NCBI RefSeq assembly: GCF_000158955.1
Contig: NZ_GG657757.1
Location: 5,045,949 to 5,109,948 of the forward strand
Direction: 5' to 3'
DNA length: 64,000 nt
From: Streptomyces viridochromogenes DSM 40736
Lineage (GTDB): Bacteria > Actinomycetota > Actinomycetes > Streptomycetales > Streptomycetaceae
Shown here: positions 51,149 to 60,236 of the stretch, in pieces
How positions within the stretch are numbered: position 1 is the first letter of the stretch
How the letters are laid out: each line of letters starts with the position of its first letter
Program-made: the position numbers and the translations under genes
The notes under the pieces: generated by a model
What the model saw: the letters and a program-made list of their open reading frames with translations, nothing else
Told to the model about the DNA's origin: nothing
The model's database searches: none

Positions 51149-52210
51149 ATGCCACCAGCTCAGCGGCACCCCACCATGGCCGACGTGGCCGAACGGGCCG
51201 GGGTCTCCACCTCCACCGTCTCGCGCACCCTGCGTGGTCTGTCCACGGTGTCCCCGGAGGTCCGCGCCCGCGTCGAGAAGGCCGCGCGCGAGCTGAACTT
51301 CGCCGTGTCGCGGCAGGCCGCGAGCCTGGTCACGGGCAGGACCGGGACGGTCGCCGTGATGGTCCCGACGCTCAACTCGTGGTTCATGGGGTCCGCCCTG
51401 TCCAGCCTGGCCCCGCTGCTGCGGGCGGCGGGCATGCAGCTGAACGTCTACGAGATCCCGGACCTGGCCGAGCGCACCGCGTTCTTCGAACACCTCCCGG
51501 CGCGCCGCAACGCCGACGCGCTCCTGGTGTTCTCCTTCGACCTCACCGACGAGGAGACCGCCCGGCTGGACGACCTCGGCATGCCGGTGATCTACGTCAG
51601 CCAGCACGTCGACGGACGCCCCAGCGTCTACGTCGACGACGTGGCCGGCGCCCTGCACGGCACCCGGCACCTGCTCAACCTCGGCCACCGCCGGATCGCC
51701 TTCGTCCAGACCGTGGGCGCGAGCGGCTTCTCGTTCAGCTCCAACGAGCGGCTGCTCGGCTACCAGCAGGCGCTCACCGAAGCGGGTGTCCCGCTCGACG
51801 ACGACCTGGTGGTGTCCACCCTGGTCGGCAGCAAGCGCGCCGCCGCCGAGTCGCTCGGCACCCTGCTGAGCCTGCGCGAGCCCCCCACCGCGATCTTCGC
51901 CGAGCAGGACGAGGTGGCGGTCGCCCTCATCTGGAACCTGCGCAAGACCCAGATCCCCGTCCCCGAACGCGTCTCCGTCCTCGGCTTCGACGACCAGCCG
52001 CTGGCCGACTGGTTCGACCTGTCGACGGTCGCCCAGTCACCGTCGGACATGGGGCGGCAGGCCGGGGAGCTGGCGCTGAAGCTCATCGAGGACTCCGCCG
52101 CCGACCACAAGGGGCACATCGTCCTGCCGACACACGTGATCCCACGGGAGACGACGGCCCCGGTGGCTCATCCGGTGGTCCGGGAACGGGACGCGGAGGA
52201 CCACGGGTAG
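51149..52210 (+). CDS. LacI-family regulator of the alpha-glucoside operon
   Basis: A 353-residue repressor. The N-terminal HTH and hinge are TMADVAERAGVSTSTVSRTLRGLSTVSPEVRARVEKAARELNF; the periplasmic-binding-protein-like domain carries VAVMVPTLNSWFMG, DDLGMPVIYVSQHVDGRPSVYVDDVAGA and VLGFDDQPLADWFDLSTVAQ. It likely represses the divergent importer and itself and releases on binding a sugar. ATG 51149 lies 6 nt after TACCGT with no SD, so the mRNA may be leaderless. Confidence 0.94.
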   Translation: MPPAQRHPTMADVAERAGVSTSTVSRTLRGLSTVSPEVRARVEKAARELNFAVSRQAASLVTGRTGTVAVMVPTLNSWFMGSALSSLAPLLRAAGMQLNVYEIPDLAERTAFFEHLPARRNADALLVFSFDLTDEETARLDDLGMPVIYVSQHVDGRPSVYVDDVAGALHGTRHLLNLGHRRIAFVQTVGASGFSFSSNERLLGYQQALTEAGVPLDDDLVVSTLVGSKRAAAESLGTLLSLREPPTAIFAEQDEVAVALIWNLRKTQIPVPERVSVLGFDDQPLADWFDLSTVAQSPSDMGRQAGELALKLIEDSAADHKGHIVLPTHVIPRETTAPVAHPVVRERDAEDHG

Positions 52211-52234
52211 GGGCAGCGTGGATACGCTGGCCCG

Positions 52235-52585
52235 ATGCCGCTGGTCGAGATCACGTACGCCCCCCACGTCCCCGAGGCGACACTCCGCGAACTCGGGTCG
52301 GTCCTGCCGCACTTGGTGTCTCTGGCGGTCGAGTGCCCCGAGGAGCCCTACGACGGAGACCTGCAGCCCGGCGATGTGGAGCTGCGCTTCCGGCGGCTCG
52401 GCCCCTTGGACCGCGGCGGCCTGGACCTCGTGATCGAGGTGCGCTCGAAGTGGTTCGAGAGCAGGGCGGCGAACCGCCAGGAGCGAGTCGACGTGCTGCA
52501 CGACAGCGTGGCGGCCGCGACGGGCCTGCGCGACTTCGGCGTGTATCTCTCGCTCCCGGTGGCCGCCTGGTCGCAGGGAGACTGA
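52235..52585 (+). CDS. Small hypothetical protein, tautomerase-like N-terminus
   Basis: A 116-residue protein beginning MPLVEITYAPHVPEATLRELGSVLPHLVSLAVECPEEPYDG. The Met-Pro start and the following strand-helix resemble 4-oxalocrotonate tautomerase/CHMI folds, where Pro becomes the catalytic N-terminal residue (inference). No other catalytic residues can be verified. No SD is seen; GATACGCT lies 6 nt upstream of ATG, so it may be leaderless. Confidence 0.75.
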   Translation: MPLVEITYAPHVPEATLRELGSVLPHLVSLAVECPEEPYDGDLQPGDVELRFRRLGPLDRGGLDLVIEVRSKWFESRAANRQERVDVLHDSVAAATGLRDFGVYLSLPVAAWSQGD

Positions 52586-52602
52586 CGCGGTGGCCGGCCT
52601 GA

Positions 52603-53406
52603 TCAGCCGTTGAGGGCGAAGAAGCGCATCGGGGAGTTCGGCCGGAAGCCGATGCGCGGATACACGGGCGCTCCGGCGGCGGTCGCGTGCAGGGTCGCCC
52701 GGGTCAGCCCGGTGGCGCGAGCGCCCTCGTACAGGGCCTTCCGGGTCACCGCCTCCCCGTACCCCCGCCGCTCCCACTCCGGGTGGGTGGCGACGAGCAG
52801 GACGAAGAGCCGCCCCTCGGCCTCGACGGTGGCGGCGCAGCTCACGGGCGTGCCGTCACCGCGCACGCCCAGGTACGCGTGCACCCGCTCCTTCCACAGC
52901 GCGGACCGGCCGAGCCCGTCCCGCCTGTCCTCCAACGGGAACCCGTAGGCACGCGAGTTGATGTCCGCGTAGGCGCGCAGCTGTTCGTCGGTGGTCACCC
53001 GCACGAAGGTGAGATCGGGATGGGCGGGCTCGGGGAGGGCCGGTAACTCCGCCGCCATACCGGTCCCGGGAAAGGCGAACGCGAGCCCCGCCCGGTCGGC
53101 GGCGCCCGCGAGCCCGGCCCGCGCCTCGTCGTCGAGGAGATCCTCGAAGACCCAGAGGAACCCGGGCCGCTCCTTGGACCGCATGATCTCCGCGGCCTCG
53201 CCCAGTCGCTGCTCCAACAGCCCGGGACCCGCGCCCTGTTCGGTCAGCGTGACACAGTTCCAGAAGGCGAACCGGCAGTCGGCCCAGCGGACGGCGACAC
53301 CGGGCAGATCGGACACGTCCGCGTGCGAATCCCGGTCGAGCACCATCACGCGCCAGACGGCGCTGAGCTGCTCCAGGGATTCGATCGAGTCCGCGAGATC
53401 AGGCAT
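52603..53406 (-). CDS. GNAT family N-acetyltransferase
   Basis: A 267-residue protein with the GNAT core in its C-terminal half: VSCAATVEAEGRLFVLLVATHPEWERRGYGEAVTRKALYEG, where the R-x-x-GYG loop binds acetyl-CoA, then TLHATAAGAPVYPRIGFRPNSPMRFF. The N-terminal ~110 residues are a degenerate second GNAT-like domain. ATG 53406 has AGGGAGC 4-5 nt upstream. Substrate unknown. Confidence 0.88.
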   Translation of the reverse strand: MPDLADSIESLEQLSAVWRVMVLDRDSHADVSDLPGVAVRWADCRFAFWNCVTLTEQGAGPGLLEQRLGEAAEIMRSKERPGFLWVFEDLLDDEARAGLAGAADRAGLAFAFPGTGMAAELPALPEPAHPDLTFVRVTTDEQLRAYADINSRAYGFPLEDRRDGLGRSALWKERVHAYLGVRGDGTPVSCAATVEAEGRLFVLLVATHPEWERRGYGEAVTRKALYEGARATGLTRATLHATAAGAPVYPRIGFRPNSPMRFFALNG

Positions 53407-53566
53407 GATGCTCCCTCAGATAATCTGTGGAGAACGGGTGTTGACGATGCCGTGAACGTACTGCCCACGACGGAGGTCCTTCACCCTCCACCCTGAGTTC
53501 CTTGATCGCGACTGCGAAGTGCTCCCCTAGACTGTGCCCGGTTTTTTCAAATGATCGGAGCATGAC

Positions 53567-53800
53567 ATGCGTCGCCTCGCTGCCGCCTTGGCAGTCAGCG
53601 TCCTCGCACTCGCCGGATGTGCCCAGGACTTCGACAAGGGACCTGAGGGGAAGGTCGCGGAGAAGGTCAAGGACGGGAAGAAGTTCTACCTCGTCGTTGA
53701 TCCCGCCAAGGGGGGCGAGGAGACCAAGTTCCGGGTCAGCAAGTACGACTACCACGACTGCAACCGGGGGTCGAAGTACCCCAAGTGCGTGGACGACTGA
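53567..53800 (+). CDS. Small lipoprotein (77 aa)
   Basis: A predicted lipoprotein: MRRLAAALAVSVLALAGC with lipobox LAGC (Cys18), then an acidic/basic mature part ending KYDYHDCNRGSKYPKCVDD with two further Cys that could form a disulfide. No characterised family recognised. A clear hairpin follows. Confidence 0.8.
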   Translation: MRRLAAALAVSVLALAGCAQDFDKGPEGKVAEKVKDGKKFYLVVDPAKGGEETKFRVSKYDYHDCNRGSKYPKCVDD

Positions 53801-53816
53801 GCGGTTTCGTCGTACG

Positions 53817-53847
53817 CGGGAGCTCCGCGAAGTCGTCGGAGCTCCCG
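53817..53847 (+). terminator. Terminator hairpin after the small lipoprotein
   Basis: CGGGAGCTCCG (53817-53827) pairs exactly with 53837-53847 around a 9-nt loop; GCTCTTAG follows. Confidence 0.75.
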
Positions 53848-53873
53848 TGCTCTTAGGGGTCCTTTCACTATGA

Positions 53874-54764
53874 GGCACCCTCGCCGGATGGGAGCAGCCG
53901 GAGCCGGACGGCGACGGACGCGAGAAGCTCAGCGCGCCCGGCGTCTTCGACATGAAGACCGGTCTGGCCCAGGGCATCTGGGCCCTGAAGCTGGCCCGCG
54001 AGAGCGGCACCCCCCTCCCCACCGTCACCTTCCTCTTCAACGGCGACGAGGAGATCGGCTCCCTGGCCTCCCGCCCGGTGATCGAGGAGGTGGCGCGGAA
54101 GGCCGAAGCCACGCTGGTCCTGGAACCCACCGCGCACGGCGCCGTCAAGACCGCCCGCAAAGGCTCCGGCATCTTCAAGGTGACGGCCACCGGCGTCGAA
54201 GCGCACGCCGGACTCGCGCCGCAGGACGGGGCGAGCGCCATCACCGCACTGTCGGAGTTCGTCCTCGCGGCCGCGGCGGTGGCCGCCCCCGACCGGGGCA
54301 CCACCGTCAACCCCGGGCTCATCACGGGCGGCAGCGCCACCAACGTCGTCGCCGGACGAGCCACCGCCAGCATCGACATCCGGGTGAGGAGCGAGTTGGA
54401 ACAGAACCGCGTCGACGCCGAGTTCGCGGCGATCGGGGTGAGCGATCCCCGCGTACGGATCGAGGTCGACCACGCCTGGAACAGGCCGCCGATGACCCTC
54501 AACGCCGCCTCCGCCCCGCTGCTCCACCTCGCCCGCGACGTCGCCCGCGAACAGGGCCGCGCCGAGCTGCCCGACGCGGCCGTCGGCGGCGCCAGCGACG
54601 CCAACTTCGTGGCCGCCCTCGGCCTGCCGGTCCTGTGCGGCATGGGCGCCGTCGGCGACGGCGCCCACGCCCGGGGCGAGTTCATCTACCCCGACACCGT
54701 GCCCGCCCAGACCGCCCTGGTCGCCGGCCTGCTGACCCGGCTGACGGAGCCCCTGCGCGGCTGA
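53874..54764 (+). pseudogene. 5'-truncated M20 metallopeptidase (carboxypeptidase G2-like)
   Basis: An in-frame remnant of about 296 codons begins right after a TGA (53871-53873) and reads GTLAGWEQPEPDG ... APGVFDMKTGL, then FLFNGDEEIGS (catalytic Glu), GVEAHAGLAPQDGASAI, NPGLITGGSATNVVAG and GDGAHARGEFIYPD (metal His). The normal N-terminus, including the HxD metal motif that should precede GTLAGW, is absent, so about 95-100 residues were lost. An internal ATG (53952) would give a 270-residue protein without that motif. It is probably non-functional; the deletion breakpoint sits just after the lipoprotein terminator. Confidence 0.85.
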
Positions 54765-54771
54765 GCCGAGC

Positions 54772-56481
54772 GTGTGGATCCCGCTGGTTTCGCTGGTCAG
54801 GGCGGTGGTTGAGCGAATCGGCGTTCTCGAAGCGCGTGGGGACCCGGCTGGGCATGATGTACGGGTGGCGGACTTACCTGCGGACGCGCAGAACCAGGAC
54901 GAGGTAGTGATCCTTGTGCACGGCACTTTCGCCGGTGACAAGGACGGGAACGATTCCGGAAGCCGATGGTGGCAGCGCGGCAGCGATACGTGGAGATGGC
55001 TGGAACGCAATCTCCCGGCAGGAACGAGCTTGCCGCAGAACGGCAGGCTGTTCCACTGGAGTGGAGCGAACACACAGTCGGCGCGACTGCTCGCCTCCAT
55101 GGACCTGCTGGCGTTTCTTCTCGAACTGGAGCGAAAAGGCCGCGGGTACCATCTGGTCGGGCACAGCCATGGCGGATCGGTCATCTGGGAAGCGCTTCTG
55201 ACGTGTCACATTCTTCAGCGCAAAGGCGGGCTCGTTGATCATTTGTACTACTCGCTGGTGCGGCGGGGAGTCCTCGCACCTGAAGGTCATGATCTGGCGG
55301 CGGGTAACAGGCAATTACTGGTTGACAAGTATCAGGAATTGGGCCAGGAGCTGAAGCTCAACCACCTGCGGAGCTGGACGACGATCGGAACGCCTTTCCT
55401 GTGTCATCTGCCGGAAGGCGGTTGGTTTTCCAGGGGATGGCGCCACGCCGCATTCTCGTTGGCTGGCTCCGTGAGTGCCAAGGATGCCAAAGCTCCGAGC
55501 TGGACCGTATGGTTCGTCGCGACCGTTTTCGCCGTGAGCGTGATGCTGGGACTGGGGTTGGCCCTCTTCGGGTCGGTCGGCCCGATGTGGATCCTTGTGT
55601 GGTTGGCATCCTCTGTGACGGCGCTCAAGATAACGATCTCGATCGTGGTAAGAAGCGAAGTTGCCCATGCGGTGACCACCCGTGCAAAAGCTGCGCCGTC
55701 AGCATTCGCACACTTCTCCGCGCGGTGGCTGGGCCTTTACGCTACGACGGACGAGGCCATCACGGGGCTTCGAACGCTCTGTCCGCCTCAGGCTCTCGAC
55801 TATTCGCAACTGCGCTTGCCTCCCGCGCAGCGTTCAATTCCACAGAAAGTGACTGCGGCGTGGCCTGAAATACCCACCTTGCTGCGCCTGAACGCACCGC
55901 TCAGACATGTCGCGCTTGCCCCCGAGGCATCGTTCGGATACGGGTACTACTATTCTGGTTCCACGCTGACTGACAAAGTCTATGACGGGGTAAACGGATG
56001 GATCATGCCGAAGATCAACAGGCTTCTGGCCGGTCGTCTGCGGCGCACTGCCCAAGGGTGCGATATTCCGTATGTCGACCTCGTCTACGTCTCGCCTTGG
56101 CCGGTGCCTATTGATGCGGGTGTCACCGGATTGCCGGACCGCGTCGACACATCACTGGAAGAGGGAGCGGCGTCGCATGCCGGGCTGCTCGGCATCGAGG
56201 TGCGCCAACTGATCGCCCGCGCAGCCATGAACGGCACGCGGCTGTCCGCGGTTCTCGCAGACCACCAGCTGGACGCTGCCGGAAAGTCCATGGTTCATAC
56301 GTCTTACCTCACCCATCCCGAAATCCTGCACATGATCCGCCGTCATATAGCTGATTCATGTCGATCTTCCCAGGTCGACACCACCCGAGCCGGACTTCCC
56401 TCGGACAGTCGAGAGTGGATGGTCAAAGCTCGCGCACACGCAGCCGGCAGGGCGGCATTGCACAGTCCCGAAGTGCTGTGA
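54772..56481 (+). CDS. Membrane-inserted alpha/beta-hydrolase-like protein
   Basis: Up to 569 residues: VVILVHGTFAG (oxyanion region), RLFHWSGANTQSARL, nucleophile elbow YHLVGHSHGGSVIW (Ser near 132), IGTPFL, then two hydrophobic segments (TVWFVATVFAVSVMLGLGLALFG and MWILVWLASSVTALKITISIVV) in the middle, and a C-terminal region with HTSYLTHPEI, possibly holding the His. The start is uncertain: GTG 54772 is the longest; GTG 54865 or 54907 would begin close to the VVILVHGTF strand. Codon use is visibly less GC-rich than in neighbours, suggesting recent acquisition. No specific family recognised; a lipase-like or defence role is only a guess. Confidence 0.7.
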   Translation: MWIPLVSLVRAVVERIGVLEARGDPAGHDVRVADLPADAQNQDEVVILVHGTFAGDKDGNDSGSRWWQRGSDTWRWLERNLPAGTSLPQNGRLFHWSGANTQSARLLASMDLLAFLLELERKGRGYHLVGHSHGGSVIWEALLTCHILQRKGGLVDHLYYSLVRRGVLAPEGHDLAAGNRQLLVDKYQELGQELKLNHLRSWTTIGTPFLCHLPEGGWFSRGWRHAAFSLAGSVSAKDAKAPSWTVWFVATVFAVSVMLGLGLALFGSVGPMWILVWLASSVTALKITISIVVRSEVAHAVTTRAKAAPSAFAHFSARWLGLYATTDEAITGLRTLCPPQALDYSQLRLPPAQRSIPQKVTAAWPEIPTLLRLNAPLRHVALAPEASFGYGYYYSGSTLTDKVYDGVNGWIMPKINRLLAGRLRRTAQGCDIPYVDLVYVSPWPVPIDAGVTGLPDRVDTSLEEGAASHAGLLGIEVRQLIARAAMNGTRLSAVLADHQLDAAGKSMVHTSYLTHPEILHMIRRHIADSCRSSQVDTTRAGLPSDSREWMVKARAHAAGRAALHSPEVL

Positions 56482-56548
56482 CCGTGACCGCGTACACCAG
56501 CGAGTCGGTGAACGGCCGCGGAGATCGCCGAACCTCCTTGGCGACGCG

Positions 56549-57634
56549 TCAGGCGGGGTAGGCGTGCGTCTGGGCTGCCTTGACCGCCGCCCAGACCCTG
56601 GCGCCGGGGCGCAGGCCGAGTTCTGCCGCGGCGACCGTGGTGAGGTCGGCGGCCAGGGGGAGTTCCCCCGTGAGCGCGACGCGGATCTGGTCGCCGTGCG
56701 TCTCCATGCCGGTCACCTCGCAGTGCCACAGGTTGCGGGCGCTGGAGCCGCTGGGGCGGTCCTGGTGGAGGGTGACCGCGTTCGGGGGGAAGGCGACGAA
56801 GACCGGGCCGGTCAGATCCTCCGTGGTGGCGATCGTCGACTTGCGGTCGATCCGGACCGTGTGCCCTTCGGCCTCGCCCCGGTAGAGGTTGAGGCCGACC
56901 AGGTGGGCGATGTAGTCGGTGCGCGGACGGCGGGCGATGTCCGCGGGGGTGCCCCGCTGGACGACGCGGCCGTCCTCGATGACGACCAGATGGTCCGCGA
57001 GGACCATGGCGTCGAGCGGGTCGTGCGTGACGAGGACGGCGACGGCCTCGAACTCGGCCAGATGGTGGCGGAGCTGGGCGCGCACGTCGAGGCGGGTGCG
57101 GGCGTCGAGCGCGGCGAGCGGCTCGTCGAGGAGGAGCAGACGGGGGCGGGTGGCCAGGGCGCGGGCGAGGGCGACACGCTGGGCCTGGCCTCCGGAGAGG
57201 CGGCGGGGCTTCGCGGAGCCGTGCTCGGCCAGACCCAGGCGCTCCAGCCACGCGGCGGCCTGCGCGCGGGCCTCCGCCTTCGTCGCCCCGTGGCAGCGCG
57301 GCCCGAAGGCCACGTTGTCCAGGGCGGACAGATGGGGGAAGAGCAGGTAGTCCTGGAAGACCACCCCGACCGGCCGGGCATCCGGAGGCATGCGGTCCAT
57401 CTCCACGCCGTCCAGGCGCAGATGGCCGCCGGTGAGGGGAACGAGCCCGGCCAGCGCCCGCAGGGCCGTGGTCTTGCCGGCGCCGTTGGGACCGAGCAGG
57501 GCGACGACGTCGCCCGGGGCCGCCGTCAGTTCGACGTCGAGACGGAAGGAGCCGCGCTCGACCACGAGCCGGGCGTCGAGCCCTTCGCCGGCCGGCTCGG
57601 GAGCGGCGAGTGTGGTCGTCTCGGGGTCGGTCAT
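56549..57634 (-). CDS. modC: Molybdate ABC transporter ATPase
   Basis: A 361-residue ATPase: Walker A GPNGAGKT, Q-loop VFQDYLLFPHL, signature LSGGQAQRVALARAL, Walker B LLLLDEPLAALD, H-loop VTHD. The C-terminal ~110 residues form a TOBE/Mop domain (ARNLWHCEVTGMETHGDQIRVALTG) as in ModC. ATG 57634 overlaps the permease stop as ATGA. Confidence 0.93.
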   Translation of the reverse strand: MTDPETTTLAAPEPAGEGLDARLVVERGSFRLDVELTAAPGDVVALLGPNGAGKTTALRALAGLVPLTGGHLRLDGVEMDRMPPDARPVGVVFQDYLLFPHLSALDNVAFGPRCHGATKAEARAQAAAWLERLGLAEHGSAKPRRLSGGQAQRVALARALATRPRLLLLDEPLAALDARTRLDVRAQLRHHLAEFEAVAVLVTHDPLDAMVLADHLVVIEDGRVVQRGTPADIARRPRTDYIAHLVGLNLYRGEAEGHTVRIDRKSTIATTEDLTGPVFVAFPPNAVTLHQDRPSGSSARNLWHCEVTGMETHGDQIRVALTGELPLAADLTTVAAAELGLRPGARVWAAVKAAQTHAYPA

Positions 57635-58440
57635 GAGGCAGTCATCCAGCGGTCGCGCAGGCCGGCGAGTACGGCGATGGACACGGCCAGCAGGACCAGG
57701 CTGAGGGCGATCGCCGCCGCCGGGTCGTTCTGCAGGGCCAGGTAGACGGCGAGCGGCATGGTCTGCGTACGGCCGGGGAAGTTGCCGGCGAAGGTGATGG
57801 TCGCGCCGAACTCGCCGAGTGCCCTGGCCCAGGCCAGGACGGCGCCCGCCGCGATACCCGGGGCGATGAGCGGCAGGGTGACCCGGCGGAACGCGGTGAA
57901 GCGCGAGGCGCCCAGCGTCGCCGCGGCCTCCTCGTAGCGCGGGTCGGCCGCGCGCAGCGTGCCCTCCACGCTGATGACGAGGAACGGCATCGCCACGAAG
58001 GCCTCCGCGATCACGACCCCGGTGGTCGTGAAGGGCAACGTGATCCCGAACCAGGAGTCCAGCCACTGCCCGACCACCCCGTTGCGGCCCAGGGCCATCA
58101 GCAGGGCCACACCACCGACCACCGGCGGCAGGACGAGCGGCAGGGTGACGAGGGCCCGTACCAGACCGCGCCCGGGGAACTCGACCCGCGCCAGCAGCCA
58201 GGCCAGCGGCACCCCGATCACCAGGCTCACCGCGGTCGCCGCCGTCGCGCAGACCAGGGACAGCTGGAGCGCCTGCCACACCTCGGTGCTGGTCAGCAGC
58301 TCGGGCATGCTGCGCCAGGGCGCCCGGACCAGCAGCGCGACGAGCGGCAGGACCAGGAAGGCCAGGCCGATCAGCGCGGGCAGCAGGAGAGGCAGCGGGG
58401 CACCCCCGCGAACGCCCCTGCGCAGGGAGGGAGGCCTCAC
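57631..58440 (-). CDS. modB: Molybdate ABC permease
   Basis: A 269-residue permease with about 5-6 helices and EAA motif YEEAAATLGASRFTAFRRVTLPLIAPGI; GVALLMALGRNGVVGQWL and GEFGATITFAGNFPGRTQTMPLAVYLAL are ModB hallmarks. GTG 58440 overlaps modA as GTGA. Confidence 0.94.
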   Translation of the reverse strand: MRPPSLRRGVRGGAPLPLLLPALIGLAFLVLPLVALLVRAPWRSMPELLTSTEVWQALQLSLVCATAATAVSLVIGVPLAWLLARVEFPGRGLVRALVTLPLVLPPVVGGVALLMALGRNGVVGQWLDSWFGITLPFTTTGVVIAEAFVAMPFLVISVEGTLRAADPRYEEAAATLGASRFTAFRRVTLPLIAPGIAAGAVLAWARALGEFGATITFAGNFPGRTQTMPLAVYLALQNDPAAAIALSLVLLAVSIAVLAGLRDRWMTAS

Positions 58441-59264
58441 GGATTGAGGAATCCGGCCGCGTTCAGAACCTTCTGGCCCTCCGCGGACCGCACCAGCTCC
58501 ATGAACGCCTTGGCGGTCTCGGTGTTCTCGGAGCTCCTGAGGAGGGTGATGGGGTAGTCGTTGATGGCGTCGGCGGACTCGGGGAACTCCACGCCCTCCA
58601 CCTTGTCACCCGCCGCCTTCACATCGGTCTTGTAGACGACGGCGGCGTCGGCCTCCTTCAGAACCACCTTGTTGAGGGCGGACTTCACGTCCTCCTCGTA
58701 GGAGACCGGGGTGAGCTTCAGCCTGCTCGCGTCCAGGGCCTTCTGGGCGGCGGCGCCGCACGGCACCGACTTGTCGCACAGCACGACCTTCAGGTCCGAG
58801 CCGGTGAGGTCCTTCAGGGAAGCGACCTTGTCGGGGTTGCCCGGGAGGGTCGCGATCTCCAGCTGGTTGCGCACGAAGGTGGCGGGCGTGCCGGAGGCGT
58901 CCCCCGCGTCCGTGACGACCTTCATCGTCTTGGGGCTGGCGGAGGCGAACACGTCGGCCGGGGCGCCACCGGTGATGCTCGCGGCGAGCGCGTCGCTGCC
59001 GCCGAAGCTGAAGGTGACCTTGGTGCCCGGGTGGGCCTTCTCGAACTCCTTGCCCAGCGTCGTGAAGCTCTCCTTCAGCGAGGCGGCGGCGAAGACCGTC
59101 ACCTCACCGGACAGCTTCGGCGAGCCGGACCCCGACGCCGAGGAGCCCGACGCCGCCGACGAGGAGCCGTCGGAGGACGAGCAGGCACTCAGGGCCAGCA
59201 GCGCGGCGGCACCCGCACCGGTCACCTGCAGCATCCGACGGGTCGGGCGCACGGTACGGATCAT
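58437..59264 (-). CDS. modA: Molybdate-binding lipoprotein
   Basis: A 275-residue binding protein: signal with lipobox LALSAC, a Ser/Gly linker, then VTVFAAASLKESFTTLGKEFEKAHPGTKVTFSFGGSDALAASITGGAPADVFASAS, the classic ModA opening that contacts the oxyanion, and AAVVYKTDVKAAGDKV near the end. ATG 59264 has AGGGAG about 10 nt upstream. It is first in modABC. Confidence 0.95.
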   Translation of the reverse strand: MIRTVRPTRRMLQVTGAGAAALLALSACSSSDGSSSAASGSSASGSGSPKLSGEVTVFAAASLKESFTTLGKEFEKAHPGTKVTFSFGGSDALAASITGGAPADVFASASPKTMKVVTDAGDASGTPATFVRNQLEIATLPGNPDKVASLKDLTGSDLKVVLCDKSVPCGAAAQKALDASRLKLTPVSYEEDVKSALNKVVLKEADAAVVYKTDVKAAGDKVEGVEFPESADAINDYPITLLRSSENTETAKAFMELVRSAEGQKVLNAAGFLNP

Positions 59265-59462
59265 CACGGGTCCACTCCCTCTGGTCCTGCTGGTCCTGAC
59301 GGACTCTGGTCCTGACGGACGCATGCGCCGATGATACTTCCGCAGATGCCAGGCGAAAGTCTGCTGTCCTATCGCATGAGCCGGGCTCTTCACGCATCGG
59401 CATGGCATGTGCGTTTGTACGAGGAGGTGGTGCGGGTACGGTCATCGGGGAGGTGGTAGCCA

Positions 59463-59701
59463 GTGAGTCAGCCCCTCGCAGCCGCCCGCACGTCCGCCGG
59501 ACCCGCGGCGGAACTCGCCCTCACGGGCGACCTGGACCGACCCACCCGCCTGACGGTGCCCGACCTGCCCGCATGGCCCCAGCACCGGGCACAGGTCAGC
59601 TTCGAGTGCGCCACCAGCGGCGTCCAGCACCACCGCTCACGGGGCCACTCCTGCACCTCACCCTCGACGACACACCCCTGGACCGGTCCGGCTCGGTATG
59701 A
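59463..59701 (+). pseudogene. Decayed molybdopterin-dependent oxidoreductase
   Basis: GTG 59463, with GGGGAGG upstream, opens a frame reading LALTGDLDRPTRLTVPDLPAWPQHRAQVSFECATSGVQHH, the start of SUOX-fold molybdopterin-binding proteins (Mo-coordinating Cys in FEC). After HH the match jumps to another frame (TGPLLHLTLDDTPLDRSG) that resembles the start of the next block joined to a much later one. The gene therefore has a frameshift and an internal deletion of perhaps 60 codons and stops early. It is divergent from modA, consistent with a former molybdoenzyme next to its metal importer. Confidence 0.7.
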
Positions 59702-59702
59702 C

Positions 59703-60098
59703 TCAGACGCGGTCGATGTGCACGTTCGTCGACTTCACCCGGGCGGTGGCCTCCATGCCGACCTCCAGGCCCAACTCCTCGACGGCCTCCCGCGTCAGCA
59801 GAGACACCAGCCGGTGCGGACCGGCCTGGATCTCCACCTGGGCCGCCACGTCACCGAGCTTGATCGCGGTGACGATGCCGGGGAAGGCGTTGCGCACCGA
59901 GGTGTAGGAGACGTCCTCCTCGCCGCTCCCGCCCTTGGCGAGCTCCACGGAGAACGCGGCCAGGTCCTTCCCGTCGATGAGCCGCTTGCCGCCCTCGTCC
60001 CGATGGGTCGCCACCCGCCCCGCGTCCGCCCACCGCCGCGCGGTGTCCGGACTCACGCCGAGCAGCCGGGCTGCCTGGCCGATCGTGTATGACTGCAT
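59703..60098 (-). CDS. MerR-like HTH/TOBE molybdenum-responsive protein
   Basis: A 131-residue protein: N-terminal MerR/excisionase-type HTH SYTIGQAARLLGVSPDTARRWADAGRVATHRDEGGKRLIDGKDLAAF, then one TOBE/Mop domain (SVRNAFPGIVTAIKLGDVAAQVEIQAGPHRLVSLLTREAVEELGLEVGMEATARVKSTNVHI), which binds molybdate. ATG 60098 is followed directly by this HTH; the longer frame upstream is not conserved-looking. Probably a regulator or molybdate-binding protein of the mod locus. Two copies of GCCAAGAYAAGGCC upstream (60102-60131) may be its binding site. Confidence 0.85.
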   Translation of the reverse strand: MQSYTIGQAARLLGVSPDTARRWADAGRVATHRDEGGKRLIDGKDLAAFSVELAKGGSGEEDVSYTSVRNAFPGIVTAIKLGDVAAQVEIQAGPHRLVSLLTREAVEELGLEVGMEATARVKSTNVHIDRV

Positions 60099-60101
60099 CG
60101 C

Positions 60102-60131
60102 GCCAAGATAAGGCCAGGCCAAGACAAGGCC
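60102..60131. repeat. Direct repeat upstream of the HTH/TOBE gene
   Basis: GCCAAGATAAGGCC (60102-60115) and GCCAAGACAAGGCC (60118-60131) are 14-bp direct repeats with imperfect dyad character at -4 to -33 of the start codon. A possible autoregulatory operator. Confidence 0.4.
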
Positions 60132-60236
60132 GGGTAAGTGAAGACGAGTCAGGGCCACACCAGGCAGGACGGCTGATGTCCGGGATGCCCGGCGCTACCC
60201 TCCTGAGACAACCGCCACCGACGCGAGGAACGCCAG

